NCBI RefSeq assembly: GCF_910592395.1
Contig: NC_088320.1
Coordinates: forward strand, 12,338,501 to 12,398,500
DNA length: 60,000 nucleotides
Source of the DNA: Lineus longissimus
Lineage: Eukaryota > Nemertea > Pilidiophora > Heteronemertea > Lineidae
Direction of reading: 5' to 3'
Positions 46,030 to 59,879 of the stretch are shown here, in pieces; positions within the stretch are counted from its first letter, which is position 1; every line of letters begins with the position of its first letter. The notes under the pieces are model-generated. The model made no database searches, was not told the DNA's origin, and saw only the letters and a program-made list of their open reading frames with translations. Position numbers and translations under genes: made by a program.

Positions 46030-46129
46030 NNNNNNNNNNNNNNNNNNNNNNNNNNNNNNNNNNNNNNNNNNNNNNNNNNNNNNNNNNNNNNNNNNNNNNN
46101 NNNNNNNNNNNNNNNNNNNNNNNNNNNNN
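46030..46129. other. Assembly gap, exactly 100 N
   Basis: A run of exactly 100 N, the conventional filler for a gap of unknown size. It interrupts the first visible exon of the homeodomain-like gene on its left and the inverted arm on its right. Confidence 0.99.
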
Positions 46130-46193
46130 ACACGTTCACCATCAGTTAGGTGTTCTTACATTTTTTACCGAGCTAAGTGCCTTTTGTTGTTAG

Positions 46194-46326
46194 CCAGCTT
46201 AAGCATCCCAACAGTGTATATGTGGGTGTAGATTACCCCAGAGGACGAATGAATGCATTGTGTTGCAGTATCTACACCTGTTTTCATATTCGTGTTTTCA
46301 ACGATAAGGTGGACTTTTGTCCATAA
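46194..46326 (+). pseudogene. Orphan copy of the last exon of the homeodomain-like gene
   Basis: Mirror of 43273-43141 with one missense difference (QLKHPNS here, QLKRPNS on the left). The preceding exons are missing because the right arm starts only 64 bp upstream, at the gap. Confidence 0.6.
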
Positions 46327-47675
46327 CTTTTTAGTGAGTTGCGTGTCCTGTGATGGCCTTGACATCAAGTCCCCCTAAGTAATTGGGTCATTTTGTATAT
46401 GTCCCCCTATAACATCGTTAGTTACTGTAAAGGTTTGATATGTTCCTAATACTTCCTAACGTAGTGCACTGGATCATTCAACTGGGTAAGGTGCCATAAA
46501 GACCTTGCCCAGTCGCCGAAGTTGGTCTTTTGGATTAAAAGTTTTCATCCAATTTGAAGGTTTCTATAGAGAAATGTCATTTTTTGACTGAACATCGTTT
46601 TTCAACATGGTTTAAATATTGAACAGACATTTGGTGCCAAACAGGTTCTCTCCAACACTGGGTTCAGCGCGGTGTGCAAGGTGGTTAACAATTTAATTTG
46701 GGTTATAGCTTCATGACGACAGTGTAATAATTCGGGCATAAAAAAATGCGGTATGCGGTAATAATGGCAACGGGTACGGTGATATCGCATATGGCAACTA
46801 GACTTATTCAGGAAAATGGTTTACTCCAAAATATTCATACTTCTTCAATTGGATCGCAAGGCCTATGGGAACCATTGACAAAACGTGTACCATCAATGAT
46901 TAGAGAAGTAAAAAATCAAAGCCCCTGTGTATACCATTAAATTGGTTTAGGGGGACAGTAGGCCTATAGGCCTACCTGATTATGGGGACCACAATCGAGT
47001 TATGGGGACAAATCAATTACCATATATGTAGATCAAGACGTTAACGAAAATATGTCTGATGTGAAAGACAACCGATTTGAATAATGCCTAATTTATTACA
47101 GCCACCCTCACTTGTCGGGATATCAAATAAAATGAAAATGAAAAGTTATTTGATATTTGAAAAGGATTTTTCCAGTGGGTTGACCTAAGATATCCGTTTC
47201 TCCCAAACAGAACAAATACATAGTGTTCGAGATTGAAATCCGTGCGGTTTCCAACGATATGAATGGGCAGTCTTGTTCCAAAATATAACGGCAAGGACTT
47301 TATTTTTCCGATAGGTGTCTCTTATATCTCGCTTTATATAGTTACAACTGCGGCTTTTCGTAACTTTATCGTGCCTTTAAGAATTGGGTTCCTATGGTAG
47401 ACTTACTCTGTCCAACATTTGCCTACACGTCGAATAACAGTTGCTCAGCTCATGACTATTCTGAACTTGCCGCGAAAATGCCGAGGAAGGTCACATGACG
47501 GACAAAAATAGATTCATATGAGAAACTTGCATAAATTAACAAACCCCTCGCTTGGTATTTCGAATTATGGTGAACTCGCTGTTCCGCTCTTCATGCTCTT
47601 GTTTCGTAAGACTACATTGCCTTTCTTCATCACTTTCGTGTGTTGATGAGGGTTACCTTGCTGTGTTCACCAAAC

Positions 47676-49810
47676 ATGAATGATGGTACAGTGTCGAAAA
47701 AGATAGGTAAAAAACGTACAGTAGGAACTGCTAGTGCTACGGACTCGCAGGATCAGCCGACGGATGATTCGGGACCTCCGTCTTCTCCGATATCGTGTTC
47801 ACAAAAAAGCGTGGAGGATGAAACCACTGCAACGAGTTCGTGTTCTTCACAAGATTGCGAAGTTGAAGTGTTCGGTGGGAGAAAGAAGAAAATAAGTCCA
47901 ATAAAACTGCCAGCATCGGCCAGTTTATGGAAGGATGATACTTGGTGGGCTGATGGGGACGTGCTTATGGGGTCTCCTCTGGATTTATTGCGCATAAAAT
48001 ACGATAGTGAATTCATTGACAATCACATTGGCGCTGACGACGAGGATGACTATAAGAGTATATTCGAAATGGCCCATGTGAAGATCGACCAAGACCTGGA
48101 AGAAAAAATTAACAAAAAACAGGAAGAAATGACTAAATGGTTACCCGAGAAGTTCAACATCGAAAATCTGGACTTCGAAGACACAGAAAAATTGAAATTA
48201 AGCATGAGCTTCCTAATATATATAATGGATAAAAGGTAACATTTTGCTCCCTATTTCGATCAGCCTATAGGCCTAGGCCTAGGCCAATATAAAATATTAA
48301 GCTATATTAAGCCTGCAGTACACTAGCCGCCAAGTTTGGCGACAAGAAGCGTTCGGCTGACGCCTCTTGACGTCAAAGTTGGCGGCCAGTGGATCCCGGT
48401 CAGAGCACACCTGCCCAGAATTGGCGTCCAGTAGCGTCTTTTATGTCACTTTAACCCATCCTGGGCAATGCAGCGGGAAATCATGTGACATCAAGACGCA
48501 AGCTGATTGGCTATACCCTCCCCGCCGGTCCCAGTCAGGCGGCCATCCGTAGCACACCTGGCTTCTTCTTGCGTTCAAACGCGGCGACACGCGTCAAAAA
48601 TCAAACATGTTGGATATTTGGCGTTAAGTTGCGGCAAGTGGCGTCGGGTCGCGTTCGCCGACGCCGTTCGTAGCAGACTAGGGATTTTTCAGGCGTTCAG
48701 GGCTCTTGCGCCAAAAAAATGCCTGTAAACGCCGAGGTTGGCGGCTAGTGTGCTGCAGGCTTTAGGCTTTTTCAGAATTTTTTGACTGAAAGTCAGTCTT
48801 TTCTTATAACATTGAAGAAACATCCCAAAATTTAGAAGAAAGCTGCAGAAAAATCTCAGGAAGAAAATTAAAAAAGTGACCATTGTGGGATTTGAACCGG
48901 AGACGTCAGGGTCTGAGACCAATGCTATATTCACTGGGCCACAGCGCCCTCTTTGATTAGGAGTGGACCTTTCATTAATGTTATACTTCAAAAGCATATT
49001 CACCCAGGGTACTAAAAAGCCATTGATAGCTTATATAATCAAAGATGCATGCACTGTCACTGTGGCCTTAGTGTAAACTCTAAGCTGTGACTCGGCGCAT
49101 TTGTCTGAGTTGAGAGAAAAAAACATTTTGGGAAACGCAGAAGAATGCTGTACCTTCAGCATTCTGACCTACATGTCATGCATGTAGTAGGGATACGGCT
49201 CCCGTACCTCTAGACAGTGCGTTTTCAGAAGTAAATGAGTGACAGTCACTGACACCATCCTTTTGGACTGCTGTACATACATTGAAATAGTCAATGCACT
49301 ACTGGTACTAGTACGTTGAATTTGGACATTTTCCGCTCTACAGTTTATTTCTAAACCAACTGAATAAAAGGTTGAGGGTTTTTTTTGTGCATCTACTAAT
49401 GGGCCAAAAATGAATGAGAAATGGCGAGAAACAAAATGTGCCCTATCCAGGGGATCACGCTAATGGCCATCCGCCAGGTCAACGGGCTTCGCTGACAAGT
49501 CATGCAAGTGTACACTTTATTTTCAAGCCTGTACATGAATACACGGCAGTTCTGTGCTTCATAATTCATTTTATTTTCTAAAATTCTTTTTCAGCAACAT
49601 GGATCAACAAGGGTACTGGATATATCATGGATGTATGGCATACCTTAAAAGACTGAAAAGTATCTTTGAAATGTGTTTAGCCCAACCACCTGCAAAACCT
49701 GATGAACAGACCTTCACTTGGCTTTTCTGTACATTTACACAGATGCTATCAATTGATTTGCCGTAAGTTTTTGGCTCACCGTAAGGGGAGTCTATACGAT
49801 AGCGCTGTGT

Positions 49811-49841
<31 letters not shown>

Positions 49842-52800
49842 ATCCTAACAGTGGCACGTTTCTTAACTGCTAGGGCTATGAACTTGAAACTTTGTACACA
49901 GAATGCCCTAGGTCAGCTGACCTCTGACACTGATTTTCGGTCCGATCTGATTCTCTGTTTGGCCACCAGGGGGCCAAATGTCGATATCTAAAAAGTGTGA
50001 TATCTCGCTTATTAGTGACTTGTTTTCGATAAAACTTTTGTTGTAGGTACTCATAGCAAATATACATTTTATATTATACGGGTTTTTAATTTGACCTTGT
50101 TTTCAAGGTCGCAGAGGTCATATGGCGTAAATTGGCCATTAGAGTGTAAACTATGGCACGTTTCTTAACCACTAAAGCTATGAACTTGAAACTTGGTACA
50201 TATAACCCCCTATATCACATAGCCTCTGGTGCTGAATTTTGGTTCGATCTGATTCCTAACTTTGCCACCAGGGGGCCAAAAGTGGAAATCTAAAAAGTGT
50301 GATATCTCGCTTATAAGTGACTTGTTTTCGATAAAACTTTTGTTGTAGGTACTCATAGCAAATATACATTTTATATTATACGGGTTTTCAATTTGGCCTA
50401 CTTTTCAAGGTCACAGAGGTCATATGGCGTAAATTGGCCATTAGAGTGTAAACTATGGCACGTTTCTTAACCACTAAAGCTATGAACTTGAAACTTGGTA
50501 CATATAACCCCCTATATCACATAGCCTCTGGCGCTGAATTTTGGTTCGATCTGATTCCTAACTTTGCCACCAGGGGGCCAAAAGTGGAAATCTAAAAAGT
50601 GTGATATCTCGCTTATAAGTGACTTGTTTTCGATAAAATTCTTATGGTAGGTACTGTTTGGAAGAATACATCACATATTTTACGGGTTTTCAATTTGACC
50701 TACTTTTCAAGGTCACAGAAGTCATATAGCGTAAATTGGCTGTTAGAGTGTAAACTATGGCACGTTTCTTAACCAGTAAAGCTATGAACTTGAAACTTGG
50801 TGCATATAACCCCCTACATCAGATAACGTCTGATGTCGAATTTTGGCCTGATCTGATTCTTTATTCGGCCACCAGGGGGCCATAACGGAAAAAGGAAGAA
50901 GTGCAATATCTTGCCTATTTGAGTGAATTGTTTTCGATAAAATTTTATGGCAGGAACTCCTAGCAAGGATACATCACATTTCCTATGATTTTTGGATTTG
51001 ACCTCCTTTTCTAGGTCACAGAGGTCAAATGGCGTAAATTGACCGTTCGAGTGTAACTATGGCACGTTTCTTAACTGCTAAAGCTATGAACTTGAAAGTT
51101 GGTACATGTAACCCCCTACATCAGATAATCTCTGACACCGAATTTTGGCCTGATCTGATTCTTGATTTGGCCACCAGGGGGTCAAAACTGAAAAAGTAGG
51201 ACGTGCAATATCTCGCTTATTAATGACTTTTTTTCGATGAATTTTTTATTGCAGGGACTCTTAGCAATCACACGATATTGATCTTGTTGATGTCATAGAC
51301 AATTATTGGTTGGATAATAAACTTATATATACTGCCCTGTCTTATTACTTGACATCAATACACATCTAAAAAAAGTCTTCATGCCTGATTGTGTTCACCA
51401 TATTCACCTCTAAACTAAGCATGATCCTGCCTACTAAAAGATGTATACGGTGAGCACAATGGCCCCTGGCCGTTTCATTCTTTTTTGTATCAGATGAGTA
51501 CATTTCCTGTACTTCTGTTGCTGCAGTCAAATAGAACAGCAGTCATAAGTCACTCTATAAGGACCAAACTTTAATCCAGGAAAATAGCTGTTTACCTGTG
51601 TATTGTAAGGGACATTCCCCTGATTGTCAGTCTGCCAAATCTTTGTAGATTGATATTTTTATCAACTTTTTTTGGCTGATCTGTCTGTGAAAAAGATGAT
51701 TCTGCGTGATTATATTTCTGCTAGGTTACTGTAGTCTTACACTAAAGTAGCGACACAGGCAAGACAACAATGGATACAATGACAATACATGTAGCGTAAC
51801 ATAAAAGAGGACACAAGTCCCTGGTCTACTTGACTATGCATGAAAAATTCCCTACAGCTTTAGAACAGTGTCATGAATGTTATATTATTTGGAGCCTCAT
51901 CAATCATCAGTGGACTAATATGTCGAGCAGCTAATGAGGCAAATGGCCGAGCAGGGGGTGGGACTGGAGGGGGTGTCCCCACTTGTGTTTGAAAAAAAAG
52001 TCTGAATGCCTTAGATGCTATTTCCCAACACTTGAATTGTAGCACTACGGCCTTCTGTAGTTGACATCGTTCACCAAGATGCTGGGGGCCAAAAAACTAA
52101 CCAATGTTAACCAAACTCCCTTGACTTTTGATTGCAGTTTCGCACAAATCGTTTTGTATGTGATGTAGAAGACCTATTTGCTATTATTTCAGTTCCGGTG
52201 GATGTATGCCCCGTTCCTTGAGGGTGTGTGGTAATGATGTGAAATCTATCCCTGATTTGCGTATGCTGAAAGTTGAAGACATGAAACTGAAGGGATGTTA
52301 TGAAATCTCTGTCGTCACTGTTGGTGAGGTGAGAAAAAAAGAAAAGTCTATTTCATCATTGGTCACTTGTCAGAAACTTGTCACAATAAGTGTCACATGT
52401 CACACTTTTGTCCATGACAACAATGAACTTCCTCTTCATGAATTTACCATCTTGACTTCTGCAGCTTATTTATTTTCAAAGATATTTGGATCACAAGGAA
52501 AATGCATTAAACTAGGAAGACGCCCCCCCCCCCCAAAAAAAAAGCTCATTGGCAGAGATATGTGTTTTAACTTTTTGCAGATGCTACCTCAGACATAGAA
52601 AAAGTCTCATACTATCATGAATATTTCTGAATAAATATCTGTAACAAAGCTAAGGTGGTACAAATATACCCCCAGTACAATTAGGCTACAGTACTGTCGG
52701 CTGTTTTCTACACTGAATGGGGCTATAATTGTACCACTTTACCTTACCAACAAAATTCTAAAATTCTCTTTATGCAACAAAACATTAAGAATAAATGATG

Positions 52801-53845
52801 AATAAATTTATGACGTCAGAAATAGCAACAATGAAGGTGTTGCAAAAGAGAAACGTATTTCAACAATGTAGGGTCCTGACCAAATGAGAAAATTTCTCGT
52901 GCAGTCTGGATATCGAAGATATCATCTGGCAAGGCTCAACTGACAATTCTAGTTTTCGTTGAAGATAATCTGTTCATTTTTCCTCTAATTTATATTCAGG
53001 TGAAAAAACGCACTGTGAGTGTAGTGAAAGATCAGGAAGAACAATCTGATGCAGCAGGAGATAACTTGATAAAGCGACGTCGTCTTGACAAACTGAAAAA
53101 CACATTTTCAAGTGATCTTCGTGGACAGCATGCTGCCGAGTTATTAGTTGAGCTTCCATTTTCAGCTGTGAAAGGTTATAACAACGACAACCTTATCTTT
53201 GGTTTGGTCATCCAGGCAACAAAGGTAAATATTTTTTGCAAAACTAGCCTGTGACTATATGATATGATATGGTGTTCTGAGGCGTTGTGCATCATCCGTT
53301 ATATAACCACCAGAACTATTGTCCTGAATCCTTCTACACTCATAAAAAATTGATGGACAGTAGTATTTTTTGTGCTCTCTGGTCATTAATCTTGCATAGT
53401 TTAGGACTGTAACCTTCTAACTTTAGAGTAACTGCCCCAGAGAAGGACAGTATTTGGAAAAATGAGAAATGGATCTCTCACGAAAGAACCTGATTTTTTT
53501 GTACCATAACCTCAGTGCTCCCTAGATGGCAAACAGTTGATGTTGCAAACCAATCCGCAAGCCCCTTCTTAAGTATTAAAGCTGAACTGCATAACGACGC
53601 CCATAGTGCTGGTCGCGAGAATTTATGCTATTGCTCATGCCTAAAAGACACATCTAAAGTCGTTCAGATCATCACAGAGGCCAACGCCCATTCTTGCTTG
53701 ATTTCACTAACCTTTAGACTCCGGGACAATAGGGTAGGTGTAGGTGTCGATTAAATGTTTTTTTCTTCCTATTTTATAGGTCAGTCTTACTTGTCTAAGG
53801 ATGAAGAAAGAGCACCTGCAAGAGCTGCTTGAGGAGACAAGTGAA
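47676..53845 (+). CDS. Unrecognised multi-exon gene, right-arm copy
   Basis: Exons 47676-48235, 49595-49762, 52193-52328, 53000-53224 and 53780-53845 mirror the left-arm copy with the same phases and borders. One amino-acid difference stands out in exon 1 (FEMAHVKID here, FEMANVKID on the left). No frame-breaking change is seen in either copy, as expected for two alleles. The donor of exon 49595-49762 is only about ten bases from HINE-like copy F. Confidence 0.65.
48310..48761. mobile_element. PIF/Harbinger-like MITE (right-arm copy)
   Basis: Mirror of 40706-41157, flanked by TTA (the complement of TAA) on both sides. The insertion is older than the divergence of the two arms. Confidence 0.8.
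49773..51479 (+). mobile_element. Helentron/HINE-like copy F, 1707 bp (right arm equivalent of E)
   Basis: Mirror of copy E. Its 3' tail and last units match the copy at the window start (1-1345) almost throughout, and both stop at TTTCATT. Confidence 0.85.
51480..52192. other. Remainder of intron 2 of the unrecognised gene (right arm; left arm about 37274-37987)
   Basis: No exon, terminal repeat or structured repeat noticed apart from short homopolymers that differ in length between arms. Confidence 0.45.
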
Positions 53846-54395
53846 GTAAGTCCTTCACACAAGGCGAACATTTTTTACACTAGGCCGTATGATATGTTAT
53901 GTGCAGAGGATCGAAAGCACTTGGTTTACATTTTGACAACTTTGGCTAAGCTTGCTGGTCATATTATATGAATACTGTAATCAAGCCCTCTTCGTATGCA
54001 CATTCCTGTTTGTCCCTGCTCATGTGACTATCTTAAAAACAACTGGACTGATTAGCGAACAGCCAGTGGGTCAAGATCAATTAATGCATTTACCCACATC
54101 ACTGCAATAATTCGAGTGTTCAAACACAGACTGTAAGTTGTGTTCCAACATATATGGGTACTTTTAGTCACCCTCAGTTAAGTTGACTTCAATGGTTTTT
54201 TACTCTATTAAGTGGACACGAAGTGCGTTAAGTTGCCAAAGGCTGGTCCACTTTATACGGTCGAGACATAACGCTTTAAGATTTATAGAATTTATATGGG
54301 TATCAAGTTGATGCATTGGCATTCCTGCCGTATTACTGACAATACTATAGACAGGAAAGTTTTTCACGATTTTTTAAAAAACCTAAATGCGTTTT
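53846..54395. other. Intron or downstream sequence of the unrecognised gene, right arm, with the piggyBac empty site
   Basis: It contains one unit of the AGTGGACACG repeat family (about 54178-54275) whose TTAA near 54211 was the target used in the left arm. No exon recognised. Confidence 0.5.
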
Positions 54396-56178
54396 AAAAT
54401 TTAACATGTTAAACCAATTTCTTCTCTCGTTGATAATGCAGAATTTTATCTGCGTTTTAACATGTTAAACCAATTTCTTCTTTCGTTGATAATGCAGAAT
54501 TTTATCTGCATTTTAACATGTTAAACCAATTTCTTCTCTCGTTGATAATGAATATTATTTTGAATTTTATCTGCATCAATTGATTAACAAGCAAATTTTG
54601 AATTTTTAGCTCAGCTGACAAAGTCAGCGGAGCTAGTAGAATAGCTGTTCAAATGGTGTCCGTCCTGCAATCCATCCATCTAGGGACCCATCTGTGGACA
54701 AAATTGGACATTTCTGATTGGGAAGGCCTAGCCACTTCGTTGACGGTGCTAAATTAGGAGTTGCCCAAGGTGAACTCAAAAAACGAAAAATCAGCGCGAT
54801 CCGACCTGTATTAAGAGAATGAGGTCATTTCGCGTGTAGATTTCTTTCCCTTTTTACCTCGGTCCACAGAGCAAATATTGTTTTCAAATGTGGCTGAATA
54901 TTTTTTAATATTTTTTCATTTTTTACTTTTAATGGAATTAATATGGTTTTCACCGCCAGTTGGCGCTGCAGGCACATTGACTGAATTTTGGCGATTTCAA
55001 ATTTGGCGGTGGCTCAACTTTTTGCAAGCAGTGCCGCTGATTGGCCGATCGATAGAAGAGATGCCACCATTTAAAAATGGCGGTAGTCGCTGCTTCAATG
55101 AAGATGAGTGAACTTTCTCATGTTCAATCGGTTGATACTCTTTTAATCAACATGACCATGTACCTGAAATTTGTTTAGGTACTGAAAAGAGTCTATATAA
55201 TTCAGATTTATCGATAGTTTTTTATAATATTGCGGAAATTTTGTGCACAAATTAGCGAAAGTTGGTGCTCGTCTCATGTCATTTTAGAGCGAGAAATTTG
55301 TTTCCGTCGATCTCTACCACTGAAAAATCGCTTGCATAGCTTCGAATTTTTGTGAAAATAAGTATCTGAACTTGGTTTCAAATAGTCTAGAGAGTTACCT
55401 TTGTGGTGATACATATGGTATGTGATAAATATTTGTGGAATTTGTGAAATTCGGTTTTCAAACGTGCCGATGATGCAAGCGATCTCGCGTGAATTTTGCA
55501 AGTCCTGATATGTCGACCGGGTGTCAAAAATCACTCGCCTAAATTCAATTCAAAGATCAAAAATAATATCTGAACTTAGTTTCAAATAGCCTACGCAATT
55601 ATCATTTCGGTGATATATAATGCATGCATGTAATAATTGATTAATCTGCCTAAAACGCGCTATTAAAACGGCGAAAGATCGTGATAAACACTCTGGTGGC
55701 GGTCGCACTAAATAACGACCGGTAGGGCCCGGCGTCTGGCGGAGAAAAAAAGGTAGCGGCCGGAGGTTGAAACGGGATTTTTATGCACTTTTAACTGTAT
55801 ATATATGTTGTTTGGATGTATTTCTAACAGTTCTGTAACTTTGATGACCAAGCTTGCGCCCAAAGTTGGTGAAATTGATGCTTGTTTATGGACTGCGCTA
55901 GCGACCGGAGAATTCGCCGTCGGCCATTTTGGCTATGGTCCCTGAGATGTTGTGGTTGGCAATTTTGCAACAAATTTCGCCATTTAGGCTACGTTTGTTT
56001 ACAATTATTTTGAAAGTCACATTATGACATCGTAGTATGAATTCCACTGCAGTTTTGTTACGCAGCAATGCTCATGTTTTTGGTTTGCAATCCTGTACTG
56101 TCTGTACACTGCGCTGTGCATGGCTGTACTGTAGCTGTAAAAAAGACAAAAACCATAGCCTAGCCCTATAGGACAGGC

Positions 56179-56979
56179 GGTTTACTGTCGTTTCGCTACA
56201 TTGCCAGTTCGCTACCAGTCGTTTCGCTACATGTGGCGGTCGTTTCGTTACATGGTAGGTCGTTTCGCTACATGGGTGGAGTCGTTTCGCTACATGATGG
56301 GTACGGTCGTTTCTTTACATGGAGGGCGTTTCGCTACATGGGTGGAGTCGTTTCGCGACATGGATGTAGGTCATTTCGCGACATGGATGTAGGTCGTTTC
56401 GCTACATTATTCCCCTATTACTCCCTAAGTTTGTGCTAAACTCCGGGCTAAATATCTGTTGTGAATTTAGGGAAAAAATGCTCGAGTATAGTACAATTAC
56501 AGATTCGTCTTCGGGTAATCATCATTATCATCATCATCATCATCATCATCATCATTATCATCATCATTATTCACGGCGTAGTAACCAAATTTGATTTTTG
56601 CCGTTTGAAGCTGTTTGAAGGGCGACCGGCAAAGTTTAAACGTGGCATCAGCGTACCAGGTCTTTGCTTTACTCAGGAGGTGGATTTGTTCATCTGTTGC
56701 GAAGATGAAATGCCGGCGATCTCGGACATTGATGTCAGCTTTAAAAAAATTTTCAGCGACGCGGTCCTCTTGGAGCTCAAATTCCAAGTCTGTGGGATCT
56801 TGCGGGCGATTCTTCTGGCGAAAGCGATTAGTTGCTCTGGTTAAGCAGCTCATTTTCGGTAGCGAAGGACATGGGCCTGAGTTCACGTGCTCAAGAAGGA
56901 CTTCAGTCACAATAGCGGATGCTGACTTGTACACGTTTTCGGCGGCTTTTTCTTTCATGGACGCGGTTATCTTGGAGAC
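56179..56979 (-). mobile_element. Truncated MULE copy in the right arm
   Basis: It keeps one terminal array and the C-terminal coding part (from VSKITASMKEK to the Asp run). A deletion corresponding to left-arm 30228-31951 removed the other terminus, the OTU domain and most of the linker. The junction carries one filler base. The outer breakpoint lies within the target duplication, one base into GCCTGTCC. Confidence 0.85.
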
Positions 56980-57695
56980 TCTTAGAGTATAACTCAACAA
57001 ACAGGCCCTCATGATTCATTTGATGGACACCTTATTTGATAGTACCTCATCATTAAGTCCACTAGATCCTGTTCTGTCACATGTCGTAGACGATAGACAA
57101 TTTTCAAAATGTAGTACACCACTCGCTCATCTTTAAGCCCAGCTCTCGGCTCACATCATGTGGGCACGGTTGGCTGTTGAGTGTTATGGTTCAGTCTGTG
57201 AGACTAATTTAAAGAGGTTACACTTTTATTTTGAATTGGAAAACAGCCCACAGGACTGACTTTTCACTGAGTAATAAGTGTGCCCTTCGAAGGTAAAGTC
57301 TCTTTCTGGATTTGCTTCCATAGATGCCTTGTTCAGGATATCATCTGACCGATGCCTGATCAAGCACAGACTGTATCCGGTGGTGTACATTTCCCCGTCT
57401 ATGTCACCCTTTTTTATTCAGTCAGTGTTAATTTCTCTTCTCTTTTTTTACAGATTAACTGTTGTTGGTTATTACAAGAGGAGTCGTTGGCACATTTCAA
57501 GTCCAGGAAAGCACTTGCTGTTCCCACATTCAGAGTGAGGTGTGCTTCTCGTTTTACTGCTTTCCATTCCCGGAGAGCGTTATCAAATATCTGCTGCAAG
57601 GCAACAAATATCTGCCGCAAGGCGCTTCAAATATCTGCCGAAAGGCATCAAATATCTGCCGCACCAATAAAGTTCATTTTGTTAACCAACTCTTT

Positions 57696-58049
57696 ATCTT
57701 CTTTTCTTCACATACAAAAAAGACCGTCCCAAACATTTGGCTGCATCCACTTCATCAATGTCCAGACAACAGTCGGTTCATTTGACCATTGTAAAGCACC
57801 AGGCCCCACCTCACAAAATACACTGTAATAATCATGTACCTTGTGTCCATGTGCATGTTATTAGTTCCACCTATCTTCTTTTCTTCACATACAAAAAAGA
57901 CCGTCCCAAACATTTGGCTGCATCCACTTCATCAATGTCCAGACAACAGTCGGTTCATTTGACCATTGTAAAGCACCAGGCCCCACCTCACAAAATACAC
58001 TGTAATAATCATGTACCTTGTGTCCATGTGCATGTTATTAGTTCCACCT
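57696..58049. repeat. 177-bp tandem duplication, right arm only
   Basis: The unit starting ATCTTCTTTTCTTC occurs at 57696-57872 and again at 57873-58049. The left arm has a single copy, and the arm offset changes by exactly 177. The two units are identical as far as I compared them. Confidence 0.92.
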
Positions 58050-59879
58050 ACGCTGCATGAAGACAAGGACTCCACTCTTTGACGTCACCACACAACTCCT
58101 TGACGTCATCACACACCCCACTACTGCAACGGCAATAGAAATGACTTTACGTCATAATACCAGGGTGACGTCAACTCAGTACTTCAGCATGCACTGATAT
58201 AGCAAGAAGGTCTTTCGCATCAGCACTTCTGCGTGCTAGACGTTATAGCTTCACGTTGCCTCATAATAACGTTACCGACACACACTTGGCCCTTGCCTTC
58301 ACCTATCCATTTCAGCTGAGCGCCAGGCCCTTGGGCCTCTTGTTAATATTTCAATGTTTAAAGTTTGAAAGGTGTTGATAATTTACATGAACTGAATGAA
58401 CATGAACTGTGTATTTTACCAATAGATGTATTGTCATTGGAGCTAATTTAATTATTGAAACAGGTTACCTTTGTCACCAAGTTGTTGTTCAATATTCATG
58501 GCTAATTGTATCTTTTTCATTTACTGTGGTTTATTTTCATGGTGTGCATGGTTCTTATACTGTTAGTGTTATTATAGGCCCCAGATCCCGTCTGGGGACT
58601 ATATTGATATCCCTGGAATTCTCGAAACTGTTATTTTCTTCCACCAACACATTTATTGCGGTAGTCCAGCAAAACGGCTAAATAAACCAGAAATCAATCA
58701 CCCTTACGCCACCAAACCCAATTCAATCTATGGACTATCGCAAAAGTATTTTTAAAATCCTGAGTATTTCGATACTTTTGAAGCATTTTTTGCTGAGATA
58801 TCGTCTGATCGTCTTCTCCCAACATGCTGAAGCCGCGATTCAATTTGACATGCGCTGTGACATGCGCAGAGGCAAGACGCTGATACATTAGCATAAGCTC
58901 CGCCCCATCATAATGACGTCATTATTCTCAGGAGTTGGTCGAGCGATGTGACGATGGAGGTATCATAAAGAAACCCAATTCGATTCATGGACTATCGCAA
59001 AACGATTTTTCAAAACTCAGAATATTTCGATGCTTTAGATGCATTTTTATGACTCCAGCTCCTCCCTCTGGGAGCTGGAGTCAGTATTGTTTTCGCTCAG
59101 GTTTCTCGTACAATCACGTGACCTCTCCAACACTCGATAATGCACTCTTTTCGTCCACGTTTTAGGCCAATCTTCGGCATGAACATGAAATCTAATAAGC
59201 GCAGTACTTAAATCAGATGTTTCTCTCGCCTTGAAAACATTCCTGGGTAAAATACATTGAGATTAGCCAAGTTAATCTACTTTTTCCGTGCTTAAAATCT
59301 CTGCCGCTGAATTCTATTAATAGAAACTATTAACATCGCGGCAGTGTGGTTCCCATTGTGCGCTCTCCCACTTCACACCATGTCAGGAAGTTTTACGGAG
59401 AGGGAGGGCGTGCGGTAAGAAGAATGGGCAAAATGACGTCACGTTTTCCTGGCAATGCCTCTTGCCAGACCAGTCAAGCATTGGGAAAGCATCTTTAATT
59501 CAGACAACGTTCGAACTAGAAAAACGAAAAGTAAAAGCAGATTTCACCACTAACCAGTCAAATCGGAATACGTCGGCGCAAAATGTTCTCGCTTTCCTCC
59601 TGCTAAAAAAACCTTGTTCCCGCACTCCTATTTTAATTTATGCCCATCGTTCAACTAGTCTTCTCTCCCCAGGTGCCTCACGGACCTTCAGGTTCCCATA
59701 CTCAAGACCAACTCTAACGATATTGCCCTCAAAACAACCCTGGAGTCATGACTACCTGGGGACTATCAAATTTGCTACCAGCAAATTTCGGAATTCTAGT
59801 TTTATTGTTTACCATTTCATTGTCATATGATTATTTGCAGATCTCTCTTTTACATAATAAGGACCATTAGGTCATACAG

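Larger units (their letters stand above)
54608..58344 (+). mobile_element. Large Helentron-like composite element G (right arm)
   Basis: Mirror of 27846-34323, here 3737 bp because copy D and part of the Mutator-like element are absent and a 177-bp tandem duplication is present. Both termini are intact: AGCTCAGCTGAC at 54608, and CAGCTGAGC plus hairpin plus CTTGTT ending at 58344. Confidence 0.5.
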
